Shown here: positions 24,941 through 34,364 of the stretch, piece by piece
How positions within the stretch are numbered: the first letter of the stretch is position 1
Layout: each line of letters begins with the position of its first letter
Source: Chloroflexota bacterium
Lineage (GTDB): Bacteria; Chloroflexota; Chloroflexia; Chloroheliales; Chloroheliaceae
NCBI GenBank assembly: GCA_902812345.1
Contig: CADDZM010000006.1
Coordinates: 1 to 40,334 of the forward strand
Direction: 5' to 3'
Length of the DNA: 40,334 nucleotides
Made by a program: the position numbers and the translations under genes
Notes under the pieces: generated by a model
Told to the model about the DNA's origin: nothing
The model's input: the letters and a program-made list of their open reading frames with translations, nothing else
Databases searched by the model: none

Positions 24941-26808
24941 TGCCAATATCTATTTACAGCGAAAGTTCACCCCACAACTCTCCCCTGGTTACAGTTTTAA
25001 TGCCTACTTTTGAGCAGAGCGCGTTTATTTGCCGCGCCCTGGAAAGCCTGCTGGCCCAAACATTCACTGACTGGGAATTGCTTATTATTGATGACGGTTC
25101 GCGCGACCAGACGGAGGCAATAATAGCCCCCTTTCTAACCGACCACCGGATAAAATTTTACCGGGGTGAGGAAAACAGGGGTCTGGGGGCCGCTCTAAAT
25201 CTTGGGTTGTCCCTGGCCGGGGGGTTGTATATTGCCTATCTGCCCTCGGATGATGTTATTTACCGGGACCACCTTGCCAGCCTGGTCGCCTCTTTAGAGT
25301 CAAACCCCGAAGCTATAGCGGCTTTGAGCGGCGTGCGGCATCACTATAATAAAACTGCTCCGGGAGTAATTCCAGGTTCCCCGTTACAGTTGGTCCAGGC
25401 GCTGCACCGCCGCTCAGACGACCGGTGGCTGGAACGGGCTGACCTGGTTACGGACGACCTGGCTAAAATGTACTGGGATAAATTAACCGCCCGGGGCGAG
25501 TTCGTGGGGACCGGCCAGGTAAGCTGTGAGTGGGTTAACCACCCGGCCCAGCGCCACAAGGTAATCCAGGAACCGGAAGGCGGGATTAATCCCTACCGGC
25601 GGCGCTACCGGGTCAGCCAGCCTTTACGCTTTCATAGTTCAGCAGGTAATTTCATAGATGAAGTTAGCCGTTACCAGGCCTACCGGGAACGCCCTGATAC
25701 CCCTTTTGCTAAAGACGGGTTAAAAATTCTGCTGGTAGGGGAACTGGCTTACAATGCCGACCGGGTGCTGGCCCTTGAAGAGCGAGGCCACCGGCTTTAT
25801 GGCCTCTGGCTGCCCAATCCGCACTGGTATAACTATGTCGGACCGCTACCTTTCGGACACGTCGAGGATTTACCGCCTGAAAACTGGCAGGAGGCGGTGC
25901 GGTCACTTCAACCGGACATTATTTATGGACTTTTAAACTGGCAAGCCGTCCCTTTCGCGTATGCGGTAAGGCAAGCCTTCCCGGATATACCCTTTGTCTG
26001 GCATTTCAAAGAAGGGCCGTTTATTTGCCTGGAAAGGGGAACCTGGCCCCAACTCTTAGGACTGTACAGGGAGTGTGACGGGCAGATATATTGCAGCCCG
26101 GAAATGCGAGACTGGTTTTATACGGTCGCGCCGGAATTAGCCGGGAAAAGTCCCTGCCTGGTGCTGGATGGCGACCTGCCCAGGCAGGCCTGGTTTAAAA
26201 ACCGCGGCCTATCTCGCCGTCTTTCGGAGGACGATGGGCAACCGCATACGGTTGTGCCGGGCCGGCCAATCGGGCTGCATGCTCACCTTGTAGGAGAACT
26301 GGCCCAGGCGGGGGTACACCTTCATTTTTATGGCGATTACACCCAGGGGCAGTGGCAGGAATGGATTATCAGGGCGGAGCGCCTGGCTCCCGGTTTTTTG
26401 CATTTGCACCAGCAGGTTGACCAGGAAAACTGGGTGGAAGAATTTTCTAAATACGATGCGGGCTGGCTGCATTTTTTTCAGAGCGAAAACCAGGGCGAAC
26501 TGCGAAGGTCTAACTGGGATGATTTAAATATACCGGCCCGGTTGGCGACCCTGGCCGTTGCCGGGGTGCCTGTCCTGCAAAGGGATAATACCGGCGCTAT
26601 CGTAGCCACTCAAAGTCTTGTCCGGCAGTTGGATATCGGCCTTTTTTTCTCCACTATGGCAGAATTAGGAAACCAACTCCGGGACGAAGCCCGGTTGGAG
26701 CAACTACGGACTACTATAAGGCAGCGCCGCGATTTCTTTACCTTTGATTATCACGCTAACGAATTAATAAGCTTTTTCCGCCAGGTGATTGCCGCCCGCA
26801 AGGGTTAA
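24940..26808 (+). CDS. Two-domain glycosyltransferase, copy 2 (paralogue of the preceding gene)
   Basis: A 622-residue paralogue with the same architecture: GT2 domain (TVLMPTFEQSAFICRALESL, IIDDGSRDQT, PSDDVIYRDHL) and the second domain from about residue 260 (GLKILLVGELAYNADRV), with WHFKEGPFICLERGTWPQ and WDDLNIPARLATLAVAGVPVL. It starts in the TGATG overlap with copy 1. Compared with copy 1 it lacks roughly 25 residues in the GT2 insert between the DxD region and the LVQALHRR segment. Otherwise the motifs align along the whole length, so the pair arose by tandem duplication and has diverged. They may add different sugars in turn or act as a heterodimer. Confidence 0.85.
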   Translation: MPISIYSESSPHNSPLVTVLMPTFEQSAFICRALESLLAQTFTDWELLIIDDGSRDQTEAIIAPFLTDHRIKFYRGEENRGLGAALNLGLSLAGGLYIAYLPSDDVIYRDHLASLVASLESNPEAIAALSGVRHHYNKTAPGVIPGSPLQLVQALHRRSDDRWLERADLVTDDLAKMYWDKLTARGEFVGTGQVSCEWVNHPAQRHKVIQEPEGGINPYRRRYRVSQPLRFHSSAGNFIDEVSRYQAYRERPDTPFAKDGLKILLVGELAYNADRVLALEERGHRLYGLWLPNPHWYNYVGPLPFGHVEDLPPENWQEAVRSLQPDIIYGLLNWQAVPFAYAVRQAFPDIPFVWHFKEGPFICLERGTWPQLLGLYRECDGQIYCSPEMRDWFYTVAPELAGKSPCLVLDGDLPRQAWFKNRGLSRRLSEDDGQPHTVVPGRPIGLHAHLVGELAQAGVHLHFYGDYTQGQWQEWIIRAERLAPGFLHLHQQVDQENWVEEFSKYDAGWLHFFQSENQGELRRSNWDDLNIPARLATLAVAGVPVLQRDNTGAIVATQSLVRQLDIGLFFSTMAELGNQLRDEARLEQLRTTIRQRRDFFTFDYHANELISFFRQVIAARKG

Positions 26809-26870
26809 TTCCGCCTGGGGAAACCTCCTTCCAACCCGGGTATTCCACAAACCCCGGTTTAGCGGGTTTA

Positions 26871-27344
26871 TTAAACCGCCACCTCCAGTTGCCCTTTATG
26901 CTGGGCCACAATAAGTTTCTTCAGGTTCTTCATTTCTCGTTTTTGGGACCATTTCAGGTAAAAGAAAATAATCGGTTTAAGAATTACTAACTGCACCGGC
27001 AAAGTATACTGCTCATAATGGATAATCTCACATTCCCTGTCCCCGGTAGCCTCTACAAAGAAACCGCCCTGAATATTAAGGCTGGAGGGTGGATTTGCCG
27101 CCTCTTTACTGTGAAAGCCCCGGTCGTGGAGTTCGTACACAAACCGGCGCGTCCAGGGTATAAAGTGCATAAAATGACCTTTGACGGTATAGGTGCCGGT
27201 CTTTTCGGTCTCTTTAATAAAATTTACCTTATCAGCTTTAACCTCGCAATACTCGATATTCTGGATGTTCCAGATAAAAGGTAAGACGGCGGCTTTTTCA
27301 ACGGGTAACCTTAGAGAAGTCACTGAGCAGTTGTGTTTAAACAT
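26871..27344 (-). CDS. SRPBCC-superfamily-like small protein (unassigned function)
   Basis: 157 residues preceded by a perfect AAGGAGGT ribosome binding site, which supports it as a real gene. The pattern of an N-terminal strand with VEKAAVLPFIWNIQNIEYCEVKADKV, the middle RRFVYELHDRGFHS.. and a long C-terminal helix rich in basic residues fits the START/SRPBCC ligand-binding fold used by polyketide cyclase-like and membrane-lipid-binding proteins. No catalytic motif is visible. It is convergent with the glycosyltransferase pair and stands alone. The fold assignment is tentative. Confidence 0.6.
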   Translation of the reverse strand: MFKHNCSVTSLRLPVEKAAVLPFIWNIQNIEYCEVKADKVNFIKETEKTGTYTVKGHFMHFIPWTRRFVYELHDRGFHSKEAANPPSSLNIQGGFFVEATGDRECEIIHYEQYTLPVQLVILKPIIFFYLKWSQKREMKNLKKLIVAQHKGQLEVAV

Positions 27345-27525
27345 GGATTTGAACTTACCTCCTTATCAGGCGTGGTCCAGGCTAATAAAACTATCGACCG
27401 GGCAATTAATTTCGCAGGGCTCGTTTCAGAAATTCGAAAACCTTTATATTAATAGTCATTATTGGGTTTTCTTAAGCCCGGAGTCAAATTCCAGCCTTTA
27501 GCCTATCTCCTTTTTTTTTATTGCT

Positions 27526-28314
27526 TTAAGCGTCAGGCGTTTTTGAAATACCGGCTGGCCTCTGGTAAAAGCGGTCGTAAGCTGAAACACCCGTAAAAAG
27601 GATTGCCAGCCAGATCCCACCCGCCAAAAAGCCTCCTATCACATCGGTCAGAAAATGCTCGCCTAAATAAACCCGGCTAAGCCCCACCATTAAGATACAT
27701 AAAACCATCACGATTGTTAAAAGTACCTTTAAATAATAAAGTTTTAGAAACTTATAGCCTAACCAGCTTAAAAATCCGCACAGGCACAGCGTGACCGTAG
27801 AGTGACCGCTTGGAAAGCTGTAGGTAGTTAAATGGGGGGCGGCGGATTGCCACAAATCGGGCCTGGCCCGGTGGAAAATAAACTTGAGTACCTGGTCTAA
27901 TCCCGCCCCACCCCCGACGGCTAACAGGACCAACCAGGCAGCATGATGGTGTTTGCGCCAGATCAACAGGCCAAAAATAACAACTGCCAGCCCAATTACC
28001 GTCCCGATGCTCCCGATGGTGGTAAAAAAGTTGAAGATAAAGTCCAGGCCAGGGTTGGCAAAACTATGTATCCATAAACTGAAGCTGTCATCCATGCCTG
28101 TTGTTAAATGGCTAAAAACAACACCGGCCAGCACCGCAAACAAAATAACCAGCAAAAGCGCCACAACAAATCCGACCAGCGCAAAGGAGGCCATCTGGTT
28201 TAAGGTTTGCCAGAATGACCTCGTTACAGCCTGTTTTTGTAGAGCTGCCTGGTTGTCACTCCCATCATCGCCCTTCAAATTGCCGCTTTCGGACCTGAAA
28301 TCAAAGTTATTCAT
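27526..28314 (-). CDS. PAP2-family membrane phosphatase
   Basis: 262 residues with about six membrane segments. The three phosphatase motifs are intact: KFIFHRARP (KX6RP, near residue 140), PSGHS (near 168) and SRVYLGEHFLTDV (SRX5HX3D, near 215). Such enzymes dephosphorylate phosphatidic acid, undecaprenyl pyrophosphate or related lipids at the outer face of the membrane. Next to polysaccharide-type glycosyltransferases, a role in recycling the undecaprenyl carrier is plausible but unproven. A hydrophilic N-terminal tail of about 35 residues precedes the first membrane segment. Confidence 0.92.
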   Translation of the reverse strand: MNNFDFRSESGNLKGDDGSDNQAALQKQAVTRSFWQTLNQMASFALVGFVVALLLVILFAVLAGVVFSHLTTGMDDSFSLWIHSFANPGLDFIFNFFTTIGSIGTVIGLAVVIFGLLIWRKHHHAAWLVLLAVGGGAGLDQVLKFIFHRARPDLWQSAAPHLTTYSFPSGHSTVTLCLCGFLSWLGYKFLKLYYLKVLLTIVMVLCILMVGLSRVYLGEHFLTDVIGGFLAGGIWLAILFTGVSAYDRFYQRPAGISKTPDA

Positions 28315-28515
28315 ATATTTCTACCTTAACCAGCTCATTAAATTTATTATTTTATTCGTAAAATCAGTTTCAAGCAGGATTTTGAATAAATAATAACCTG
28401 AAATACCCGGCCTTAACCCGGGAAACGATCTTACTTTACAGCCAATTCCACAAGTAGCCCCAAATATTAAAATACCAGCCACCAAAAGCGGCAACCCACC
28501 CTACAACTTTTCCTT

Positions 28516-28545
28516 CCCGATTAATATGCTCCCGATTAATATGCT
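28516..28545. repeat. 15-bp perfect tandem duplication
   Basis: CCCGATTAATATGCT occurs twice in direct succession (28516-28530 and 28531-28545) in non-coding sequence, probably a recent slippage event. Confidence 0.8.
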
Positions 28546-28579
28546 TTCTTATTAGCATTTTCCGGCCCGCAAATTATCC

Positions 28580-28621
28580 TGAAAAACAATGAGCCACCCC
28601 CTGTCTGAAAAGGGATGGCTC
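28580..28621 (-). terminator. Terminator of the csoR-copA-copZ operon
   Basis: On the - strand GAGCCATCCC (28621-28612) pairs with GGGGTGGCTC (28600-28591), with one G-U pair, and is followed by ATTGTTTTTCA. Stem plus U-rich tail about 28 bp after the copZ stop is a good intrinsic terminator. Confidence 0.8.
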
Positions 28622-28648
28622 TTGCTTGAGAAACAAATAGATATTGAT

Positions 28649-28921
28649 TTAGAGCGGTTTTAAGTTGAAGGTTTTCTTCCCCTCGCCGGATACCGGAATA
28701 GTGTTGCCGCTTTCCTCGCCGGTTATGTCGTAACCTTCCTCCTCGATAGCGTTCTTAATGTCCGGTTCGGTAACTGCCGCCGGGTCGAAAGCTACATACA
28801 CCTTCTTGCTGGGCAAATCAACCTTTACCTCGCTAACCCCTAAATCTTTGGTAGCCCTGGTAATCGAGTTGACACAATGCTGGCAGCTCACACCCGGCAC
28901 GTCAAAAGTTAATTCTTGCAT
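28649..28921 (-). CDS. copZ: Copper chaperone (HMA domain), CopZ type
   Basis: 90 residues. A single heavy-metal-associated ferredoxin-like fold with the Cu(I) site in GVSCQHCVNSI (C13 and C16) and the typical ending EEEGYDIT. It carries Cu(I) to the adjacent P-type ATPase. A polar tail of about 20 residues follows the domain, longer than in minimal CopZ. It is 34 bp after copA and in the same operon. Confidence 0.93.
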   Translation of the reverse strand: MQELTFDVPGVSCQHCVNSITRATKDLGVSEVKVDLPSKKVYVAFDPAAVTEPDIKNAIEEEGYDITGEESGNTIPVSGEGKKTFNLKPL

Positions 28922-28955
28922 TTTGGTTCCTTTCTATCAATTTGATTTTATACTA

Positions 28956-31900
28956 CTAAACCACGTCCAGTACATAACTGAAAGTTATAATCTGACCCTG
29001 GTACTGGAATTCAGCCCAGATTTTGTACTTACCGGCCTGCTCGAACATAAGGTCATACCCGACTTCCGGGCCGTACCGCACGCTGGTGTTCGCTTCATCA
29101 GGTCCGTTGGAATCACCCACGCCCATTGAAGTGGTTGCACCACTACCGCCGCTCTGCGCCTGATTCTCGTCCATCGACATTGGAGCAGCGCCGGGAACGT
29201 GCCCGTGCAGGTGGCGGAAGGAGTTGCCGTTCTCGCTTATTATAATCAAGTGGCCGGGTTCGCCCAGGTAAGGTTCAAGCCCCTGGAACGGTTGGCCGTT
29301 CTTTTCAAACTTGAATTTAATCTCGGCAGTCTGGCCGGCCTTTAGCTCGGCCGGCTTTTCCAGCGTCACCTGTAAATTAGCGAGTTGTTGGACAATCGAC
29401 CCGCCAGCCGCCAGATTAGCCCCGGTTGAGGCGGAGGGAGAACCTCCCCCACCGGCTGTAAAGTCATACCGGTAGAGAATTTCCTGGCCGTTTGCCAGCT
29501 CAAACTCGTTGTAAAGCCGGTACTGGCCGGTCGCGGGCAAAGTTACCGTAAAGGTATATAAGCCCTGGCTAGTTCCCTCCGGGTGCAGGTGCCGGAAGAA
29601 AGTATCGTCACTGTTCACCACAATCAGATGCATCAATTTGGTATGCTTTAACTTCAAGCCTTCCGGCGTTATCGGCTGGCCGGTCCGCACATCGGTCAAC
29701 CGGAAAATTAGCAGGGCCGGTTGGTTCGGCTGAAGTTGGGCCGGGAAAGTGCTGACTTCGATCCTGGCATCCCCCACCTGGTAGAGCGCCGGGAAAGCCA
29801 CCACATTGGCGGCGGGGATTATATCCGGGTCAGCGGTCGCACTCGTAACCGGGCCACTCCGGGCTGTACCGGTGTGTCCCGCATCGGCAGGACGGGTAAA
29901 ACTACTATATGCCTGCCAGCCAATCACCGCTACCAGGGCTACCAGGGCTAACAGCAGCCCGGTTTGCCAGGCCAGCGCTATGCGCCCGGCCTTCTTCTCG
30001 GCAGGGGTTAAGGGTCCGGTTGGCCTCCCGCCGAAACGGTTCAGCAGGAGCGAGTTGGAAATTACCGAGACGCTGCTGATAGCCATCGCCCCGGCCGCCA
30101 GCATCGGGTTGATAATGCCGAAGATAGCCAGCGGTATAAGCAAAACATTGTAAAAGAAGGCCCAGAACAGGTTCTGCTTGATTTTACGCATGGTCGCTTT
30201 GGAAAGCTTGATGGCAGTCGCAATCGTCCTGACATCGCCGTGCATCAGGGTTATATCGGCCGCTTCCATGGCGATGTCGGTGCCGGTCCCAATTGCCATT
30301 CCAACATCGGCCTGGGCCAGGGCCGGGGCATCGTTAATGCCGTCCCCAACCATCGCTACAACCTTACCTTCCGCCTGCAACTGCCGGACCATAGCCGCCT
30401 TGTCGCCCGGCTGGACCTCGGCAAAAACCCGCTCGATTCCAGCCTGCCCGGCGATAGTCTGGGCGGTGCGCCGGTTATCCCCGGTCATCATTACCGGCTC
30501 GATGCCAAGCTTTTTAAGTTCCGCTACGGCTTCGCGGCTGCCTTCCTTGATTGTGTCGGCGACAGCGACCAGACCGGCCAGTTCATAACCGGACCCGGAA
30601 AGCTGGCGAGCCACCAGCATGACGGTTTTACCCTGGCTTTCCAGGCGGCTCATCTGAGCCTCGGCTTCCGGCCCGATTTCTATGCTATGTTGGGCCATCA
30701 GCTTGCGCGTCCCCACCAGCACCGCCATGCCCTGGACGGTTGCGGCTACCCCGGCCCCGGTATGGCTTTGAAAAGACTGGGCTTGCTCGACCGGGAAATC
30801 CAGGTCTAGCCCTTGCGCCCGACCTCCCCTGACAATCGCTTCACCCAGGGGGTGTTCGCTACCCTTTTCCACCAGGGCAGCCAGTTTAAGGACAGCGCTT
30901 TGCTGCAAACCTTCAAAGCCAACCACGTCGGTTACTTCGGGCTTGCCTTTGGTGAGAGTGCCGGTCTTATCCAGAATGACCGCCTGAATCTTCCGGGACC
31001 GCTCCAGGCTTTCGCCACCCTTGATTAGAATGCCCTTTTTAGCCCCGACACCGGTCCCGACCATGATAGCGGTAGGGGTCGCCAGGCCCAGGGCGCAGGG
31101 GCAAGCCACCACCAGCACGGCCACCGCCGGTAAAAGGGCGGCCTGAAAGTCATGCCCGGTAAGCAGCCAGCCCACGAAACTTAACACGGCTATCAGGATT
31201 ACTACCGGCACAAAGATGCCGCTGATAGTATCGGCCAGGCGCTGGATGGGCGCTTTGCTGCCCTGGGCCTGCTCGACCATTCGGACAATCTGAGCCAGCA
31301 CGGTATCCCGGCCTACCCGGTTCGCCCGTACTCGCAATAACCCCTTCTGGTTGACGGTCGCGCCGATGACTGTATCGCCCGGTTCCTTTTCGACCGGCAG
31401 GCTCTCGCCCGTAACCATACTTTCGTCCACACTGCTGAGGCCGGTTTCGATGGTGCCGTCTACCGGCACTTTTTCGCCAGGGCGCACCACGACCAGGTCG
31501 CCTACATTTACCGAGGTAAGAGGTAAATCAAGTTCCTGCCCGTCCCGGATAACCCGTGCCGTTTTAGCCTGCAAGCCCATTAGCTTGCGGATAGCTTCAC
31601 CGGTGCGGCCTTTGGCGACCACTTCCAGAAATTTCCCCAGGTAAATAAGGGTAATAATGAGGGCGGTGGTCTCGAAATAGGTTATAGCTTCGCCCCCGGT
31701 AGGCCCGGTACCCATCCGGCCGTTTCCATAATTATTACCGGCTACTAACAGCCAGACGCTGTACAGATAGGCCACGGTTGAACCCATTGAAATCAGGGTG
31801 TCCATGTTGGCCGAGAAGTGGCGGGCGGTTTTAAGGGCTACCCGGTGAAATTCCCAGCCCACCACGGCCCAGACGGGGGTGGTCAGGGCAAATAAAAGCC

Positions 31901-32576
31901 AGTCCCGCCACCGGGCATCGAGCCAGGTCATGCCGAACATGCTGATGACAAAGACCGGGACGGTCAGGGCGAAACTCAGGATTAAAAGGTTGCGCCGCCG
32001 GGCGATTTCTTTTTGCCGCCGGAGCGTGTTACGGTCCACCGGTTCACCGGAAGTTACCGGGTTGCTAGCCGGGACCGGTTGTAAAACCGGGACATCCTGA
32101 CCTCCAATGGCGGCGCCGGAGGTTATATCTGACGCGCCATCGGCAACTGGAAAAGCCTGAACGAAAGCTGGACCGGGCCGGGTGGGAATAGCAACGGGTG
32201 GTAAATCGCTCCTGGCCGCCGAGGGAACCTGAACCGGTCCCTGGCTGGTTTGAGTTTCTTCGATATATGGACGGGCTTTATACCCGGCATTTTCAATTGC
32301 GCCGAGTATCCCGGGAAGCTCTACTTTGGTAGGGTCGTAGGTGATAGTACCCCGCTCGGTCGCCAGGTTAACGTTCGCCGCCTGGACACCTTCGAGCTTT
32401 TTCACCTTGCGTTCGATCCGGTTCACGCAACTGGCGCAGGTCATGCCTTCAATATCCAGGTCAAGGGTGACCGTAGCGCCAGGGTTACTCGCCTGGCCGG
32501 GCGCGGGATTGTTAAAAAAGCTTGCGCTTTGATTGGGTTGAGTTTGAGAAACCGGCTGATTTTTACTTTCAGGCAT
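28956..32576 (-). CDS. copA: Cu(I)-exporting P1B-type ATPase with fused extracellular double domain
   Basis: Pumps Cu(I) out of the cytoplasm using ATP. In order: a polar tail, one HMA domain (CASC, C47-C50), a linker of about 80 residues, membrane segments, actuator domain with TGES, the transport motif CPC (492-494), the phosphorylation site DKTGT (D536), SEHPLG and [10 protein letters not shown]. The usual ATPase ends near residue 865. Here an extra membrane helix (about 870-893) and some 310 residues follow, made of two related beta-type domains with FRHLHP (about 994) and [10 protein letters not shown] (about 1119) and a Met/His-containing stretch. The extra helix should place them outside the cell. 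I chose the ATG at 32576 (GAGG 8 nt upstream); a GTG at 32609 is the alternative. Confidence 0.93.
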   Translation of the reverse strand: MPESKNQPVSQTQPNQSASFFNNPAPGQASNPGATVTLDLDIEGMTCASCVNRIERKVKKLEGVQAANVNLATERGTITYDPTKVELPGILGAIENAGYKARPYIEETQTSQGPVQVPSAARSDLPPVAIPTRPGPAFVQAFPVADGASDITSGAAIGGQDVPVLQPVPASNPVTSGEPVDRNTLRRQKEIARRRNLLILSFALTVPVFVISMFGMTWLDARWRDWLLFALTTPVWAVVGWEFHRVALKTARHFSANMDTLISMGSTVAYLYSVWLLVAGNNYGNGRMGTGPTGGEAITYFETTALIITLIYLGKFLEVVAKGRTGEAIRKLMGLQAKTARVIRDGQELDLPLTSVNVGDLVVVRPGEKVPVDGTIETGLSSVDESMVTGESLPVEKEPGDTVIGATVNQKGLLRVRANRVGRDTVLAQIVRMVEQAQGSKAPIQRLADTISGIFVPVVILIAVLSFVGWLLTGHDFQAALLPAVAVLVVACPCALGLATPTAIMVGTGVGAKKGILIKGGESLERSRKIQAVILDKTGTLTKGKPEVTDVVGFEGLQQSAVLKLAALVEKGSEHPLGEAIVRGGRAQGLDLDFPVEQAQSFQSHTGAGVAATVQGMAVLVGTRKLMAQHSIEIGPEAEAQMSRLESQGKTVMLVARQLSGSGYELAGLVAVADTIKEGSREAVAELKKLGIEPVMMTGDNRRTAQTIAGQAGIERVFAEVQPGDKAAMVRQLQAEGKVVAMVGDGINDAPALAQADVGMAIGTGTDIAMEAADITLMHGDVRTIATAIKLSKATMRKIKQNLFWAFFYNVLLIPLAIFGIINPMLAAGAMAISSVSVISNSLLLNRFGGRPTGPLTPAEKKAGRIALAWQTGLLLALVALVAVIGWQAYSSFTRPADAGHTGTARSGPVTSATADPDIIPAANVVAFPALYQVGDARIEVSTFPAQLQPNQPALLIFRLTDVRTGQPITPEGLKLKHTKLMHLIVVNSDDTFFRHLHPEGTSQGLYTFTVTLPATGQYRLYNEFELANGQEILYRYDFTAGGGGSPSASTGANLAAGGSIVQQLANLQVTLEKPAELKAGQTAEIKFKFEKNGQPFQGLEPYLGEPGHLIIISENGNSFRHLHGHVPGAAPMSMDENQAQSGGSGATTSMGVGDSNGPDEANTSVRYGPEVGYDLMFEQAGKYKIWAEFQYQGQIITFSYVLDVV

Positions 32577-32682
32577 TTCTCTACCTCGCTTTCTTAATAA
32601 TGGGACCACTATAATAGGACCACTTTTTATAAGGTCAAAATATAATTAAAGGGTAAACCGCTAAAATTTGTGGCTGTTATTT

Positions 32683-32961
32683 TTAATTTGATTTGGCGTA
32701 TCGTTTAAGGACATTGACTACTTCCGTGATTTTCTCATCTCCGTTGCCCTGCTGAATGGCCTCCGCCACACAGTGGCGCATGTGGTCTTCCATCAGGGTT
32801 AAAGAAACCTGTTCCAGTGCCGACTGGATACTGGAAATTTGCGTCATAATATCGACGCAGTATTTGTCTTCCTGAACCATCCGCTGGATACCACGGGTTT
32901 GCCCTTCAATCCGTTTTAACCGGTTTAAAAGCTTCTGTTTATCGTCGTCATAAGAAGCCAT
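32683..32961 (-). CDS. csoR: CsoR-type Cu(I)-sensing repressor
   Basis: A 92-residue all-helical DUF156 regulator. The Cu(I) ligands of the CsoR family are recognisable: Cys in YCVDI (residue 35) and the His and Cys in DHMRHCV (H60 and C64). The absence of the RcnR/FrmR N-terminal His pattern supports copper rather than nickel or formaldehyde. It is the first gene of the csoR-copA-copZ operon, and two matching operator palindromes lie just upstream. Copper binding would release DNA and induce the pump and chaperone. Confidence 0.93.
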   Translation of the reverse strand: MASYDDDKQKLLNRLKRIEGQTRGIQRMVQEDKYCVDIMTQISSIQSALEQVSLTLMEDHMRHCVAEAIQQGNGDEKITEVVNVLKRYAKSN

Positions 32962-33039
32962 TTTAATATTTCCCTCCTGAATTCCAGGAACCGCCTTTTT
33001 TATAAGAACGGCCTGTTAATTACTCTCTTTTGTAATACC

Positions 33040-33068
33040 ATTATAATACCCTGCAGGGGTATTGCCAA
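33040..33068 (-). promoter_or_regulatory. Promoter of the copper operon
   Basis: On the - strand TTGGCA (33068-33063), 17 bp, TATAAT (33045-33040). One of the CsoR palindromes fills the spacer exactly, so repressor and RNA polymerase cannot bind together. The transcript would start near 33033, about 70 nt before csoR. Confidence 0.8.
33045..33063. promoter_or_regulatory. CsoR operator 1
   Basis: AATACCCTGCAGGGGTATT, near-palindromic, matches the GC-rich TACCC...GGGTA pattern of CsoR operators and lies within the promoter spacer. Confidence 0.82.
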
Positions 33069-33085
33069 TACCATATGGGGGTATT
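33067..33085. promoter_or_regulatory. CsoR operator 2
   Basis: AATACCATATGGGGGTATT repeats operator 1 with one weaker arm, 22 bp away centre to centre, two helical turns. It overlaps and precedes the -35 element, so two CsoR tetramers could sit side by side. Confidence 0.72.
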
Positions 33086-33248
33086 TTCAAAACTTGTTAT
33101 ATAATTTTTACCTGAATAGTGAAAACAACAGGTAGCTATACTATTTTGGTCAGGTCATAATCAGACAGCTTCGCTGTTGCCGACCAGCATAGTAACAACA
33201 GACAGGTGGGTGGGGTCGGTAATCGAAGCAAGCCAGGCTAAAATACAT

Positions 33249-33343
33249 ATTGACAAACTTCAATGTATGATTTAGAATGAACGCTGTAACGGTCTTGAGA
33301 AACAGACCCTTCTAAAAGTAAGATTATATCGAAGTTTGTCAAT
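33249..33343. promoter_or_regulatory. Inverted pair of ArsR/SmtB-like operator candidates
   Basis: ATTGACAAACTTC (33249-33261) and GAAGTTTGTCAAT (33331-33343) are perfect 13-bp inverted copies 69 bp apart. The first covers the -35 box of the promoter below; the second lies just before the ribosome binding site. The sequence resembles TTGAxx...CAAxx sites of ArsR-family repressors, but no arsR gene is in the window. Confidence 0.55.
33250..33278 (+). promoter_or_regulatory. Promoter of the Cys-rich protein/ArsI-CadI unit
   Basis: TTGACA (33250-33255), 17 bp, TAGAAT (33273-33278) on the + strand: a perfect -35 and a 5/6 -10. The start would be near 33285, about 90 nt before the small gene. Confidence 0.72.
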
Positions 33344-33373
33344 GGATATTCCAGGTAAAGGAGAAACATAACA

Positions 33374-33562
33374 ATGTTCCAGCAGATTATAAGTCTGGTA
33401 TCAGGTGCAAAAGCCGCCAAAAATTCTGACAAAGGTAATGATGTTTCTTTCTGTGAGAACTGCGGCGAGGTTTGCGGCCCCACCTGCCGCTCGGAAGCTT
33501 TTCTTAACCAGGCCAAAGAAAAGTTCACTTCATATCAAAGCGGTCTTACAGGCAGGTATTAG
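33374..33562 (+). CDS. Small Cys-rich protein, putative metal(loid)-binding
   Basis: 62 residues with a strong AAAGGAGA ribosome binding site 9-10 nt before the ATG and its own promoter, so I regard it as real. The only notable motif is CENCGEVCGPTCRSEA (four cysteines within residues 27-38: C27, C30, C34, C38), flanked by a polar N-terminus and a helical C-terminus. Short proteins with a similar C-x2-C-x3-C-x3-C block occur, as I recall, beside ArsR or CadI genes in actinobacteria. It precedes an ArsI/CadI-type gene by 131 bp in the same direction. A metal scavenger or zinc-finger-like accessory is likely. Function unknown. Confidence 0.7.
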   Translation: MFQQIISLVSGAKAAKNSDKGNDVSFCENCGEVCGPTCRSEAFLNQAKEKFTSYQSGLTGRY

Positions 33563-33693
33563 CAAGCGGTAGGTAGTTATCCCAGGCTTAAAGGACAATA
33601 AATAAGTCTTAGGGGACATAAAGGGATAATTAATAGTATTCTGATAGGTACTTGATAACAGGTATATACATATAAAAGAAGGAGTTGCTTACT

Positions 33694-34242
33694 ATGACAA
33701 TTGACCTTAAAGAGAAGAAAAGCGCCGTCGAATTTGCTACCAATATGCGCCTTCACGTCTCAATCAATACCGCCAGCGTAGCACAAGCGCTGCCGTTCTA
33801 CAAGGCTTTGTTCGGTACGGAACCAACCAAAGTACGTCCCGGTTATGCCAAGTTTGAAGTAGCCGAGCCACCGGTCAACTTTACCTTGAATGAGAACGGC
33901 AACTTCCAGCAGGGCGGCACCATCTCTCATTTTGGTATTCAGGTAAAAAGCGCCCAAGAAGTAATGGACGCTAAAGAACGCTTTGGGCAGTCCGGCCTGG
34001 CAACTTTTAGCGAAAACGAAGTCACCTGCTGCTATGCCGTACAGGATAAGGTCTGGGTGACCGATGCCGACGGCAATAACTGGGAAGTTTTCGTGGTCCT
34101 GGATGCTGACGCTCCGGTCCATTCGGCCAACCGGATGGTAAGCGGCCCGAACAATAGCTGCGCTTGCGCTACCGGGGCTAATACTAACCGGCAAACCCTG
34201 GAACTGACCGGTAAAGGCTCAAACAATAATAGCTGCTGTTAA
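33694..34242 (+). CDS. ArsI/CadI-family metalloid resistance protein (C-As lyase-like)
   Basis: A vicinal-oxygen-chelate (glyoxalase-fold) protein. In ArsI this fold cleaves the carbon-arsenic bond of methylarsenite and other trivalent organoarsenicals with Fe(II) and O2; CadI relatives are cadmium-induced. The ArsI ligand pattern is preserved in spacing: H21, H79, E131 for iron and the adjacent pair C112-C113 (EVTCCYA) for arsenic. A C-terminal tail of about 40 residues adds further cysteines (CAC at 156-158, CC at the end), which could hold extra metal. The start at 33694 has AGAAGGAG 9 nt upstream; an in-frame TTG at 33685 overlaps that site and is unlikely. Follows the Cys-rich gene in the same orientation. 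Confidence 0.88.
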   Translation: MTIDLKEKKSAVEFATNMRLHVSINTASVAQALPFYKALFGTEPTKVRPGYAKFEVAEPPVNFTLNENGNFQQGGTISHFGIQVKSAQEVMDAKERFGQSGLATFSENEVTCCYAVQDKVWVTDADGNNWEVFVVLDADAPVHSANRMVSGPNNSCACATGANTNRQTLELTGKGSNNNSCC

Positions 34243-34364
34243 AAGAGGCTGTTAGACCTCTTACCGGTTACAAAGTTGCTTCGACTTGGTTGTTCTCAGG
34301 AGTGTCAATTTGGGTTAGGAGGCATTGCCTGGAACAGGGCCCGGGGTGCCGTTTAAGTGGAGAG

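Larger units (their letters stand above)
28315..28648. other. Intergenic region with a short tandem repeat and the copper-operon terminator
   Basis: Non-coding. It holds the tandem repeat at 28516-28545 and the copZ terminator at 28580-28621. No gene was seen. Confidence 0.5.

Noticed and set aside
33238..33528. 96-codon - strand frame between the copper operon and the Cys-rich gene
   Set aside because: It overlaps the promoter and the better-supported + strand small gene, and shows no domain.
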